Assembly (NCBI GenBank): GCA_900551755.1
Contig: URXK01000010.1
Span: 1-61,824, forward strand
DNA from: an uncultured Eubacterium sp.
GTDB taxonomy: Bacteria; Bacillota; Clostridia; Lachnospirales; CAG-274
Reading direction: 5' to 3'
Length of the DNA: 61,824 nt
The notes under the pieces are model-generated. The model searched no databases. It saw only the letters and a list, made by a program, of their open reading frames with translations, and had not been told where the DNA came from. This document shows positions 52,198 to 60,880 of this stretch, piece by piece (the stretch's first letter is position 1; each line of letters opens with the position of its first letter). A program made the translations under genes and the position numbers.

Positions 52198-52213
52198 TTT
52201 GGAGGTAAATAAT

Positions 52214-52756
52214 ATGAAAAAATTTGTATGTTCTGTATGTGGTTATGTTCACGAAGGTAATGAAGCTCCTGACAAATGTCCATTATGTGGTGCTCCAGCT
52301 TCTAAGTTTAACGAAGTTAAGGAAGGTCTTACTTTCGCTTGCGAACACGAAGTAGGTATTATTGATGGCGTTGACGAAGAAATCGTACAGGGTTTAAGAG
52401 AAAACTTTGCTGGCGAATGTTCAGAAGTTGGTATGTACTTAGCAATGAGTAGAGTAGCTGACAGAGAAGGCTATCCTGAGGTTGCAGAAGCTTACAAGAG
52501 AATTGCTTTTGAAGAAGCTGAACACGCAGCTAAATTCGCTGAAATGTTAGGCGAAGTTGTTACTGATTCAACTAAGAAGAACCTTGAATTAAGAGTAATG
52601 GCTGAACACGGTGCTACTCAGGGTAAGCTTGATTTAGCTATTGCTGCAAAGAAGGCTAATCTTGATGCTATTCACGACACAGTTCACGAAATGGCTAAGG
52701 ACGAAGCTAGACACGGTAAGGCATTTGCAGGTCTTTTAAATAGATACTTTAAGTAA
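52214..52756 (+). CDS. Reverse rubrerythrin (NADH peroxidase type)
   Basis: The 180-aa protein reduces hydrogen peroxide and protects anaerobes from oxygen. The rubredoxin-like iron site comes first (Cys6, Cys9, Cys22, Cys25: CSVC and CPLC), then the ferritin-like diiron domain with ENFAGE, EEAEH and DEARH. This reversed order defines the family. ATG 52214 has GGAGGT seven bases upstream; the ATG at 52199 lies before the site. Codon use is unusually biased towards frequent codons, which suggests high expression. A terminator follows. Confidence 0.96.
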   Translation: MKKFVCSVCGYVHEGNEAPDKCPLCGAPASKFNEVKEGLTFACEHEVGIIDGVDEEIVQGLRENFAGECSEVGMYLAMSRVADREGYPEVAEAYKRIAFEEAEHAAKFAEMLGEVVTDSTKKNLELRVMAEHGATQGKLDLAIAAKKANLDAIHDTVHEMAKDEARHGKAFAGLLNRYFK

Positions 52757-52767
52757 TATAACTTTTT

Positions 52768-52797
52768 AAGGGCAGAAAGTAAATTCTGCCCTTTTAT
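52768..52797 (+). terminator. Terminator of reverse rubrerythrin
   Basis: Perfect 10-bp stem AAGGGCAGAA / TTCTGCCCTT with a six-base loop, then TTATTT. It also lies at the end of the opposite-strand gene. Confidence 0.9.
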
Positions 52798-53358
52798 TTA
52801 TTTGTTATCTTCTTCTGGATACCAGTCACTATCCCATTTTATAAATCCATCATTATCACCATTAGACACCCTAACCATATAAGATGGTGTAAGATTTGTT
52901 CTAAGTATTACAACATCATCATCTATCATATCCCATTCTTTTATTACCTTGTAACCACCTTCATAAAGTTCTTTAGGTCTTGCACAAAGAACATCAATTT
53001 CCGTATCCTTATATACAGGAATTATAATTTGATAAAAATCAGAACCTTCTCTATACTCCATTGGCACTTTATAATATCCTCTGCTGCCAAACTCCTTAGC
53101 TATATCCTCAGCCTCGCCTCTGTCATAAACTGTAGAAGTCATTGCTACAATATTTCCTTTGTCATCATAAACACCGTGCCAATCATTTTTATTTTTATCA
53201 GTTGCTACATAATAATTTATGCCTTCTTTTTTAGGGTCAACTTCTGTAATTAATTTATCAAGTTTATTGTAAGCATCTGTTTTACCTGATGCCAAAACAT
53301 TAGGAGAAACAATTGATACAACAACACCAGTCAAGAGTAAAAGTCTATTAATTTTCAT
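52798..53358 (-). CDS. Secreted protein of unknown function
   Basis: The 186-aa protein has a signal peptide (cut likely at VLASG), then a compact acidic domain rich in Tyr, Asp and Trp, ending in WDSDWYPEEDNK. No family is recognised. AAGGGAG precedes the start, and an extended -10 (TGATAAAAT) lies about 60 bp upstream. It stands alone between reverse rubrerythrin and ftsH. Confidence 0.75.
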   Translation of the reverse strand: MKINRLLLLTGVVVSIVSPNVLASGKTDAYNKLDKLITEVDPKKEGINYYVATDKNKNDWHGVYDDKGNIVAMTSTVYDRGEAEDIAKEFGSRGYYKVPMEYREGSDFYQIIIPVYKDTEIDVLCARPKELYEGGYKVIKEWDMIDDDVVILRTNLTPSYMVRVSNGDNDGFIKWDSDWYPEEDNK

Positions 53359-53454
53359 AAAATCAGCTCCCTTCCAAAAACAATATATAGCATATTAACT
53401 ATATTTTATATATATTTTATCATATAATTCAACAAAAGAAAAGATAAATTTTCA

Positions 53455-53492
53455 ATAAAAAAGACACACAAGAAACATATCTTGTGTGTCTT
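53455..53492 (-). terminator. Terminator of ftsH
   Basis: Minus strand: 13-bp stem AAGACACACAAGA / TCTTGTGTGTCTT, six-base loop, then TTTTTTATT. Confidence 0.92.
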
Positions 53493-53499
53493 AACATTA

Positions 53500-55413
53500 T
53501 TATTCTTCAGTTGTATTATCTGTGTTATCTGTATTATCAGCTATATCATTAAGTACAGACTCTGGAGCAAATTCTCCTACCTGATTAAGACAAGCTCTAA
53601 ACACATCACCAGACACCTTTTCTCTTTCAATAAGAAGTTTAGCAGTTCTATGGAGAGCATCAATATCAGATGAAAGAATTTCCTTAGCCTTGTTGTAAGA
53701 CTCAGATATAATTCTCTTAATTTCATCATCAATTTCTGTAGCAGTTTTTTCACCATAATTTCTGCCGTGTCCAATATCCTTACCTAAGAATACATCGTGA
53801 TTTTCATCACCATATAAAATAGGTCCAAGCTTTTCACTCATACCATAACGCATAACCATCATTCTAGCAGCCTTAGATGCCTGTTCAATATCTCCACTTG
53901 CACCCTGTGTATAATCACCAAATATTAATTCTTCGGCAACACGACCACCAAATGTAGCTACGATATGTTCTTCCATTTCCTTTTTAAATTCAAAGCCCTG
54001 GTCCTTTGGCATAGGCATTGTGTAACCACCAGCTCTGCCAACAGGAATAGTTGAAACAGTGTGAACAGGACTAAGCTGTGGAAGTTTTTCAAATAAAATT
54101 GCGTGACCAGCTTCGTGATAAGCAGTAATCTTTCTTTCCTTTTCAGTAATTACCTTAGACTTCTTTTCAGTACCTAAAGCAACCTTAATAAATGAATCTT
54201 TAATATTCTGCTGAGTAATAACCTTCTGATTATGTCTAGCAGCAAGTAAAGCAGCTTCATTAAGTAAATTTTCAAGGTCAGCACCAGTAAATCCCTGTGT
54301 AGTTTGAGCAATTTCTTTAAGGTCAACATCAGAAGCCATCTTCTTGCCTCTTGCGTGAACCTTTAATATTGCTTCTCTACCTCTAACATCAGGAGCACCA
54401 ACAACAAGCTGTCTATCAAATCTACCTGGTCTTAAAAGAGCTGGGTCAAGAATGTCTGGTCTGTTAGTTGCAGCAATAATTATAATGCCTTCATTAACAC
54501 CAAAACCGTCCATTTCTACAAGAAGCTGATTAAGAGTTTGCTCTCTTTCATCGTGTCCACCACCAAGACCAGCACCTCTCTGTCTACCAACTGCATCAAT
54601 TTCATCAATAAATACAAGACAAGGTGTATTTTTCTTAGCTTGGTCAAATAAATCTCTAACTCTTGATGCACCAACACCAACAAACATTTCTACAAAGTCT
54701 GAACCAGAAATAGAGAAAAATGGAACGCCAGCTTCACCAGCAATAGCCTTAGCAAGTAAAGTCTTACCTGTACCTGGAGGGCCTACCATAAGCATACCCT
54801 TTGGAATTCTTGCACCTAAGTCAGTAAACTTTTTAGGTTCTCTTAAAAATTGAACAACTTCTTCAACTTCAGCCTTTTCTTCATCAAGACCTGCAACATC
54901 ATCAAAAGTGTACTTTTTATCAGCGTCAGTGTGGAGTTTAGCTCTTGACTTACCAAAAGTCATAACCTTTCCACCACCGCCGCCACCTCTCATCTGTTGC
55001 AAAAGGACAAACATAAGAGCTGCAACAATAATAATTGTTACAACAGTAGCACCAATTGAAAGCAAGCTACCAGTTTTAGATGGTGTAATTGTCTTAACCT
55101 TAATAGCATTTTGTGCTGCAAGGCTATTAACAATATCCATAACACCAGACACACTAGGAAGCTGTACTGCATAAGTTTCGCCCTTAGCTGTGTGAACAAT
55201 AGCTAAGCCAGAATCACTTACTTGTGAATCTTTTTGAATTTCCACAGTATCAATTTCAGAATTAACCATCTGAGAAATCATATCATTGTATGAACGCTGA
55301 ACTTGAGTTTCTTTTGTAGTGCTAATACCATTTTTAAGTATAATAACTACTATAATAACAGCAAGAATAGCAAAATACAATAAAACACTTCTAAATTTAT
55401 TGTTATTATTCAA
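53500..55413 (-). CDS. ftsH: ATP-dependent zinc metalloprotease FtsH
   Basis: FtsH is a membrane-bound AAA+ protease that removes damaged membrane proteins and regulators. The protein is 637 aa from TTG 55413, with two N-terminal TM helices around an outer domain. A GGGGGG-rich joint, Walker A GPPGTGKT, Walker [10 protein letters not shown], the second region of homology ([19 protein letters not shown]) and zinc site HEAGH follow. AGGAGG lies seven bases before TTG; the ATG at 55440 lies upstream of that site and is rejected. The C-terminal DNTDNTDNT tail is Asp/Asn/Thr-rich. Single-gene unit with its own promoter and terminator. Confidence 0.97.
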   Translation of the reverse strand: MNNNNKFRSVLLYFAILAVIIVVIILKNGISTTKETQVQRSYNDMISQMVNSEIDTVEIQKDSQVSDSGLAIVHTAKGETYAVQLPSVSGVMDIVNSLAAQNAIKVKTITPSKTGSLLSIGATVVTIIIVAALMFVLLQQMRGGGGGGKVMTFGKSRAKLHTDADKKYTFDDVAGLDEEKAEVEEVVQFLREPKKFTDLGARIPKGMLMVGPPGTGKTLLAKAIAGEAGVPFFSISGSDFVEMFVGVGASRVRDLFDQAKKNTPCLVFIDEIDAVGRQRGAGLGGGHDEREQTLNQLLVEMDGFGVNEGIIIIAATNRPDILDPALLRPGRFDRQLVVGAPDVRGREAILKVHARGKKMASDVDLKEIAQTTQGFTGADLENLLNEAALLAARHNQKVITQQNIKDSFIKVALGTEKKSKVITEKERKITAYHEAGHAILFEKLPQLSPVHTVSTIPVGRAGGYTMPMPKDQGFEFKKEMEEHIVATFGGRVAEELIFGDYTQGASGDIEQASKAARMMVMRYGMSEKLGPILYGDENHDVFLGKDIGHGRNYGEKTATEIDDEIKRIISESYNKAKEILSSDIDALHRTAKLLIEREKVSGDVFRACLNQVGEFAPESVLNDIADNTDNTDNTTEE

Positions 55414-55446
55414 GTCATAACCTCCTTTTTTATCATACATTTTATA

Positions 55447-55475
55447 ATAATAACATATATTTCAAGTTATTTCAA
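55447..55475 (-). promoter_or_regulatory. Promoter of ftsH
   Basis: Minus strand TTGAAA, 17 bp, TATTAT with extended -10 (TGTTATTAT). Confidence 0.8.
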
Positions 55476-55616
55476 TACTTTAAAATTTTAATATTAAATA
55501 AAATTTAATACACTATTTTCTATAATTTGACAATACACATCAACAATTATTTTACCACAAAATATATTAAATGTTTCTCACTTCATAAAATTGTAATTAA
55601 AAATTAAGCATTATGT

Positions 55617-55645
55617 TTGTAAAATACTTAATTTTGTGTTATAAT
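55617..55645 (+). promoter_or_regulatory. Promoter of pth-mfd
   Basis: TTGTAA, 17 bp, perfect TATAAT with extended -10 (TGTTATAAT). Confidence 0.7.
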
Positions 55646-55684
55646 TCATTGGCAATAAAATATGTGTAATGAAGGGAGATTTAT

Positions 55685-56263
55685 ATGAAAGCTATAATAG
55701 GTTTAGGTAATCCAGGCAGAGATTATAAATGGACAAGACACAATGTAGGCTTTGAAGTAATAAACAAACTTGCCTATGACTATAATATTGATATGAATAA
55801 AGAAAAGTACAAGGCTGTAACTGGTGAAGGTAGAATTGGCTTTGAAAAAGTTATATTTATTGAACCTCTCACATATATGAATTTAAGTGGAGAAAGTGTG
55901 AGAGAATTTGTAAATTTTTATAAACTTGAACCAGAAGATATAATTGTTGTATGCGATGACATTAACTTACCTGTTGGCTCTATTAGAATAAGAACAAAAG
56001 GCAGTGACGGCGGTCAAAAAGGCTTAAGAAATATAATATATCAGCTTGGATATGACAACTTTACAAGAGTTAGAGTTGGCGTTGGTGAAAAGCCAGCTCA
56101 ATGGGACTTAGCTAAGTATGTTTTAAGCAAGTTTACTGACGAAGAACACGATGACATTATAAAAGGTATTACTGATGCTGGTGATGCCGTAACTATGATT
56201 GTAAAAGACGGCGATGCCCAAAAAGCTATGAATACCTTTAACAAAAAAGGAATAGGCAAATAA
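55685..56263 (+). CDS. pth: Peptidyl-tRNA hydrolase
   Basis: Pth frees tRNA from prematurely released peptidyl-tRNA. The 192-aa protein has the family start IIGLGNPGRDYKWTRHNVGF with the catalytic His, the active-site stretch EPLTYMNLSGES and VVCDDINLPVG, then GSDGGQKGLRNI. AAGGGAG precedes the start. mfd starts one base after its stop, the standard pairing in Firmicutes. Confidence 0.97.
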   Translation: MKAIIGLGNPGRDYKWTRHNVGFEVINKLAYDYNIDMNKEKYKAVTGEGRIGFEKVIFIEPLTYMNLSGESVREFVNFYKLEPEDIIVVCDDINLPVGSIRIRTKGSDGGQKGLRNIIYQLGYDNFTRVRVGVGEKPAQWDLAKYVLSKFTDEEHDDIIKGITDAGDAVTMIVKDGDAQKAMNTFNKKGIGK

Positions 56264-56264
56264 A

Positions 56265-59200
56265 ATGAATATTTTTTATGATTTTTTAAAAGAAAACAAA
56301 AATTTCAACAAATTAAAAAATTATATTTCTGACAAATCACACACACCTGTTCTTGCATCAGGTGTTATTGACACGCAAAAAGCCCATCTTATTGCTGGAT
56401 TAAATTTAGAGTTTAATAATAGCTCTATGGTTATTACTAACTCTGAACTTAAGGCAAAAGAAATATACAATGACCTTAAATTTTTTATGAAAGACAAGGT
56501 AATGCTCTACCCTGCAAAAGATGTTATTTTTTATTGGGCTGATGTTAAAAGTCTTGATATTATAAAACAGCGTTTTGAAATAATATCAAAAATATTAAAC
56601 GGAGAAAAAATTACTGTTGTACTTTCAGCAGAGGCTCTTTTTGATAGACTAGTTCCAGCAGATATATTCAAAGAATTTATATTTGATATAAATACTGGTG
56701 ACCAAATTGATATAAATGAAGTATGTCAAAAGCTAGTATTAATGGGCTATGAAAGATGTGAAATGGTTGAAGGACAAGGTCAGTTTGCATTAAGAGGTGG
56801 TATATTAGATATTTTTTCTTCTGTAAATACTCACGCAGTAAGAATTGAACTGTGGGGTGATGAAGTTGACTCTATAAGAATACTAGACACAGTTTCGCAG
56901 CGTTCCATTGAAAATGCTAAGTCAATTAAAATTTACCCTATGCGTGAACTTGTATACCACAACGAAGATGTGGAAAAAGCTATTTACAACATAAAGTCTG
57001 AATTAAAAGCAATAAAAAATAAATCCGACCAACTTAAAATTAGCACAGATGAAGCTATTGAGAAATTAAGCACATTGCGAAGTTTTAGTGGTGTCGAAAA
57101 ATACTTTACTTATTTTTATAGTGAAACTTCTACACTCATTGACTACTTTGACAATCCAATAATATTTGTTGATGAACCTAATAGAGTGCAAGAACACTGC
57201 AAATTTATTACCAATGAATTTGTAAATAGTATTGAAAGCAGAATTGACAAGGGTACTATGTTGCCTAATCAGCTTAATATGATATATACTTATGACGATA
57301 TAATTGTTAAGGTAGAAAATAATACTTCTGTATTAATGACAAGCCTTATGACTACATTAAACGATTATAAGCCAAAGGAGCTTGTTGATTTTCAAGTTAA
57401 GGCAACTGCCCTAGTCAAAAATGATATGAACTTAATTGCTGAGGATTTAGGCTATTTGTGCAAGAATGATTATAAAATAATATTCCTTGCTGGTGGTCAC
57501 ACCCACTGCGAAAGAATGTTGTTAGACTTGCAAGAAAGAGGCTTAAGTGCTGTATACCTTGAAAACATAGAAAATGTTCAAATACAACAAGGTATTATAT
57601 ATATAACAAGGGGTAGCCTTTCTCACGGCTTTGAATATATACGAGATAAATTTGCTGTTGTATCTGAAAAAGATGCTTTTAGTGAAAGCAAGAAAAGCAA
57701 AAGAAAGCAAAAAAACAAAAGTAAAGACGGCGTTGCAATACAAAACATATCTGACCTTAAAGTTGGTGACTATGTTGTACACGAAAATCACGGTATAGGT
57801 ATATTTAAAGGTATTGAGCAAATTATTACTGACGGTGTAAGCAAAGATTATATTAAAATCGGTTATGCTAAAGAAGATGTTCTTTATGTTGCCATTAACC
57901 AAATGGATATGGTACAAAAATATATAGGTGGCGAAGCAACAAAGCCAAAACTTAACCGTTTAGGTGGTGCAAGCTGGGAAAAAGCAAAAGCTAGAGCAAA
58001 ACAAGCTGCCTATATTTCAGCTAAGGAACTTGTTGAGCTTTATGCAGAAAGACAAAAAGTTCACGGCTTTAAATACTCTGCTGATACATTGTGGCAAAGA
58101 GAATTTGAAGAAGAGTTTGAGTATGACGAAACAGATGACCAGCTTACTTCTATTGCCGAAATAAAAGAAGATATGGAATCTGGAAAAGTTATGGATAGAC
58201 TTCTTTGTGGTGATGTTGGCTTTGGAAAAACCGAAGTTGCTATAAGGGCTGCATTTAAAACAGTTCAAGATAGCAAGCAGGTTGCTTATTTAGTGCCAAC
58301 TACTATACTTGCTAGACAGCATTATATGACTTTTGCTGAAAGAATGGAAAACTACCCTATTCATATTGAAATGATGTCAAGATTTAGAACACCTAAACAG
58401 CAAAAGGAAACAATTGAAAATCTTAAAACTGGTAAGACTGATATTGTTATAGGTACTCATAGAATATTAAGCAAGGATATGAATTTTAAAGATTTGGGAC
58501 TTGTTATTATTGATGAGGAGCAAAGATTTGGTGTTAAACACAAGGATAAACTTAAAGAGTTGAGAAAAAATGTAAATGTTCTCACACTTTCAGCTACGCC
58601 TATTCCTAGAACACTCCATATGAGTATGACAGGAATAAGAGATATGAGTGTTTTGGCTGAACCACCTAATGAAAGAATACCTATACAAACCTATGTTCTT
58701 GATTATGACCCTGAATGTATAAAAGACGCTATACACAGAGAGCTTGCAAGAAATGGTCAGGTTTATTTTCTTCATAACCGAGTAACAAATATAGCAGAAA
58801 CTACGGCTAAATTGCAAGCCTTAGTTCCAGAGGCTAGATTTGCTTTTGCTCACGGTCAAATGAGCCAAAGAGAGCTTGAAGATATAATGATGGACTTTAT
58901 GGACGGTGAAATTGATGTACTTGTTTGTACGACTATTATCGAAACAGGTCTTGATATTCCTAATGTAAATACAATCATTATTTCTGATGCTGATAGAATG
59001 GGCTTAAGTCAGCTTTATCAGCTTAGAGGTCGTGTAGGCCGTTCCACTCGAACTAGTTATGCTTATCTAATGTATGCTAGAAACAAGGTGCTTAATACTG
59101 ATGCCGAAAAAAGACTTCAAACTATTAAGGAATTTACAGAGTTTGGCTCTGGCTTTAGAGTAGCTATGAAAGACCTTGAAATTAGAGGAGCTGGTAATCT

Positions 59201-59750
59201 TTTAGGTGCTGAACAACACGGACATATGGATTCAGTTGGTTATGAACTTTATTGCAAACTTTTAAATGAGGCTGTTATGGAATTAAAGGGTGAAACTGTT
59301 GTTACAGAATTTGAAACTCTTATTGATATTAAACTTAATGCCTTTATACCACCGGCTTATATAGCTAGTGAGGAGCAAAAGCTAGAAATGTATAAAAAGA
59401 TTTCTCTCATTTCAAATCTTGATGATTATTATGATGTTCAAGAAGAACTTGAGGATAGATACGGTGACATTCCAAGAGCTGTAAACAACCTTATTGATGT
59501 AGCCTATGTTAAGGCTGAAGCTCACAAAATTGGTGCTGTAAATGTTAAGCAAATCAAAGATAAAGTCCTCATATATTTTAAAACTGACGCCAATGTTTCA
59601 GGCGAAAAACTTATGAAACTTATAGGCGAAAGTCGAGGACGAATTTTATTTACATCAACAGGCGGAGAGCCTTATTTAACATATAAGCTAAAAGACGAAA
59701 AACACATTCTTGATGAAATAAAAACTTTAATAAAAGAAATATCAGCATAA
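56265..59750 (+). CDS. mfd: Transcription-repair coupling factor Mfd
   Basis: Mfd removes RNA polymerase stalled at lesions and recruits UvrA. The 1161-aa protein has the UvrB-homology N-terminal module (GQFALRGGILDIFS), an RNA polymerase-interaction domain of CarD type (VGDYVVHENHGIGIFKGI), and the RecG-like translocase. Motifs are GDVGFGKTEVAIRAAF, DEEQRFGV, SATPIPRTLHMSM and QLRGRVGRS. The C-terminal UvrA-masking domain follows. The length is normal for the family. Confidence 0.97.
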   Translation: MNIFYDFLKENKNFNKLKNYISDKSHTPVLASGVIDTQKAHLIAGLNLEFNNSSMVITNSELKAKEIYNDLKFFMKDKVMLYPAKDVIFYWADVKSLDIIKQRFEIISKILNGEKITVVLSAEALFDRLVPADIFKEFIFDINTGDQIDINEVCQKLVLMGYERCEMVEGQGQFALRGGILDIFSSVNTHAVRIELWGDEVDSIRILDTVSQRSIENAKSIKIYPMRELVYHNEDVEKAIYNIKSELKAIKNKSDQLKISTDEAIEKLSTLRSFSGVEKYFTYFYSETSTLIDYFDNPIIFVDEPNRVQEHCKFITNEFVNSIESRIDKGTMLPNQLNMIYTYDDIIVKVENNTSVLMTSLMTTLNDYKPKELVDFQVKATALVKNDMNLIAEDLGYLCKNDYKIIFLAGGHTHCERMLLDLQERGLSAVYLENIENVQIQQGIIYITRGSLSHGFEYIRDKFAVVSEKDAFSESKKSKRKQKNKSKDGVAIQNISDLKVGDYVVHENHGIGIFKGIEQIITDGVSKDYIKIGYAKEDVLYVAINQMDMVQKYIGGEATKPKLNRLGGASWEKAKARAKQAAYISAKELVELYAERQKVHGFKYSADTLWQREFEEEFEYDETDDQLTSIAEIKEDMESGKVMDRLLCGDVGFGKTEVAIRAAFKTVQDSKQVAYLVPTTILARQHYMTFAERMENYPIHIEMMSRFRTPKQQKETIENLKTGKTDIVIGTHRILSKDMNFKDLGLVIIDEEQRFGVKHKDKLKELRKNVNVLTLSATPIPRTLHMSMTGIRDMSVLAEPPNERIPIQTYVLDYDPECIKDAIHRELARNGQVYFLHNRVTNIAETTAKLQALVPEARFAFAHGQMSQRELEDIMMDFMDGEIDVLVCTTIIETGLDIPNVNTIIISDADRMGLSQLYQLRGRVGRSTRTSYAYLMYARNKVLNTDAEKRLQTIKEFTEFGSGFRVAMKDLEIRGAGNLLGAEQHGHMDSVGYELYCKLLNEAVMELKGETVVTEFETLIDIKLNAFIPPAYIASEEQKLEMYKKISLISNLDDYYDVQEELEDRYGDIPRAVNNLIDVAYVKAEAHKIGAVNVKQIKDKVLIYFKTDANVSGEKLMKLIGESRGRILFTSTGGEPYLTYKLKDEKHILDEIKTLIKEISA

Positions 59751-59756
59751 TTATAA

Positions 59757-59795
59757 AGGGTGGTATAGCAAGTATGCTAAGCCACCCTCTTATAG
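59757..59795. terminator. Hairpin after mfd, probably bidirectional
   Basis: A 14-bp stem with one mismatch (AGGGTGGTATAGCA against TGCTAAGCCACCCT). T-runs are short on both sides. It lies between convergent mfd and the 163-aa ORF. Confidence 0.65.
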
Positions 59796-59806
59796 CTAAA
59801 AAGCCA

Positions 59807-60298
59807 TTAAAATATATTTTTAATATGAATTTTATTCAACAATTCAATCAAAAGTTTATTTTCTATTATCGCTTTCTTTAACAATTCATTATTGCTAGAA
59901 AAATATTGATAATTTTTAGTTTTCTCACACCAAATATAATAACCTTTATCGCAAGATGATTTAAAATAATTTACACCCTTATATTCAAATTCTATTTCAT
60001 TGTTCATTAATGATGCAGCAATAAATTCATTTTTAATATTGCCATCAATTGACAATATTTTTACATCATTTAAAACATCTAATAAAGGCTTTTGCTCTAT
60101 AATACCGTTATTTACTATTTCATCTACAGTATCAAAAAACTGATATTTATTATTTTCTTTATTTAATAAATAAAATTTATTATTAGCATATTCTTTATCA
60201 TCAATATTAACATCAATAACATAGCTTACATTATTATACCTAAATGTAATTTTTTTAAAATAGTAGCAAGCATTTTTAAAAATCAACACATTATTCAT
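59807..60298 (-). CDS. Two-repeat protein downstream of the RHS gene, putative immunity protein
   Basis: The 163-aa protein has no signal or TM. It consists of two related halves of about 60 residues. Each has a strand-rich FxYxxVxY start, then YQFF/YQYF, a helix (DEIVNNGIIEQKPLLDVLND and NELLKKAIIENKLLIELLNK) and an end in KI. The YF-S-EL-II-K-L-I pattern is typical of short cytoplasmic proteins beside polymorphic toxin genes. Its place on the same strand after an RHS toxin-like gene supports an immunity role, but the 580-bp gap is larger than usual, and it seems to have its own promoter. GGTGGG precedes the ATG. Function inferred. Confidence 0.65.
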   Translation of the reverse strand: MNNVLIFKNACYYFKKITFRYNNVSYVIDVNIDDKEYANNKFYLLNKENNKYQFFDTVDEIVNNGIIEQKPLLDVLNDVKILSIDGNIKNEFIAASLMNNEIEFEYKGVNYFKSSCDKGYYIWCEKTKNYQYFSSNNELLKKAIIENKLLIELLNKIHIKNIF

Positions 60299-60331
60299 AT
60301 ACTACCCACCATAAAAATAAACTCTTTTTTA

Positions 60332-60367
60332 TTAAAGATGTTAGGCAAAAACACCTAACATCTTTAA
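60332..60367 (-). promoter_or_regulatory. Leader hairpin of the two-repeat ORF
   Basis: Perfect 14-bp stem TTAAAGATGTTAGG / CCTAACATCTTTAA with an eight-base loop, about 30 bases before the start codon. No T-run follows on the minus strand, so it is more likely an RNA structure than a plain terminator. Confidence 0.65.
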
Positions 60368-60379
60368 TAATATAAAATA

Positions 60380-60442
60380 AGGAATTGAATATAAACAAAC
60401 GAAATGAATAAGAGCGTAAAAAAGCTCAACAATTCAATTCCT
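60380..60442 (-). ncRNA. Inverted-repeat-bounded element B (possible small RNA)
   Basis: An 11-bp terminal inverted repeat (AGGAATTGAAT on the minus strand and its complement) encloses about 40 bases with an inner hairpin GAGC-n8-GCTC. A TTGTTA-17-TATTAT promoter-like pair lies at 60444-60472. It shares outer arms and inner layout with element A. Confidence 0.4.
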
Positions 60443-60491
60443 CATAATACCATAATAAATGATTAATAACAAAAACTTTGTCAATGATTTT

Positions 60492-60565
60492 ATGTAAGGA
60501 ACTGACCATTTATAAAACGATATTTTAAAGTGATAAGTCAACTAAAATAATTCAGTTCCTTACAT
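60492..60565 (-). ncRNA. Inverted-repeat-bounded element A (possible small RNA)
   Basis: A perfect 14-bp terminal inverted repeat (ATGTAAGGAACTGA and its complement) encloses about 46 bases with a small inner TGA-TCA hairpin. The expected start of the promoter at 60572-60599 falls on the first base of the 5' arm. No T-run terminator follows. Confidence 0.45.
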
Positions 60566-60571
60566 AAATAT

Positions 60572-60599
60572 ATAATACACTATTTTAAAAAATTTTCAA
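60572..60599 (-). promoter_or_regulatory. Promoter upstream of element A and the two-repeat ORF
   Basis: Minus strand TTGAAA (60594-60599), 16 bp, TATTAT (60572-60577). Confidence 0.65.
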
Positions 60600-60605
60600 G
60601 TACTT

Positions 60606-60634
60606 TGGTGCGAAATGCACATATATGGTGCGAA
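60606..60634 (-). promoter_or_regulatory. Pair of 9-bp direct repeats, probable activator site
   Basis: TTCGCACCA occurs twice on the minus strand (60626-60634 and 60606-60614), 20 bp apart, ending six bases before the -35 box. Spacing of about two helix turns on one face and the position are those of an activator site. LytTR-type and ComE-type sites have a similar layout. Confidence 0.5.
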
Positions 60635-60798
60635 CTGTCAATTTTTAATATATTTAGTATTGTTAAAACACTACTTATATCAGTTTTGTCGATTAATGTA
60701 GTTTTTCAATCTTTTAGAGCTGTTATTTTATTTATGTTTTATATTCAACAATGTTTTGGGATGCTTATACTAAAAAAATGACCTTTTTAAAACTTTCT

Positions 60799-60836
60799 TA
60801 AAAAAAAGAGAGGTAGAACTAAATTAATCTACACCT
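60799..60836 (-). terminator. Terminator of the RHS gene
   Basis: Minus strand: stem AGGTGTAGA against TCTACCT with one bulge, followed by CTCTTTTTTTT. Confidence 0.7.
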
Positions 60837-60880
60837 ATATGATTTTTATAAAACTACACCAGTTGATAAAGAGTCAATAT

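Larger units (their letters stand above)
60299..60880. other. Non-coding region between RHS and the two-repeat ORF
   Basis: No protein gene is seen in these 580 bp. Reading on the minus strand it holds, in order: a terminator (60799-60836), two direct repeats (60606-60634), a promoter (60572-60599), two inverted-repeat-bounded elements (60492-60565 and 60380-60442), each preceded by a -10 box, and a strong hairpin (60332-60367) just before the ORF. The part 60640-60798 is AT-rich without clear structure. Confidence 0.6.

Noticed and set aside
60380..60565. Integron attC sites or MITE insertions
   Set aside because: No GTTRRRY/RYYYAAC core sites, no target-site duplications and no integrase or transposase nearby.
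60299..60600. Type III toxin-antitoxin (RNA repeats, hairpin, about 160-aa toxin)
   Set aside because: The layout is suggestive, but the elements are long, only two, diverged and spaced. The 163-aa protein is an internal duplication without the ToxN/AbiQ pattern.
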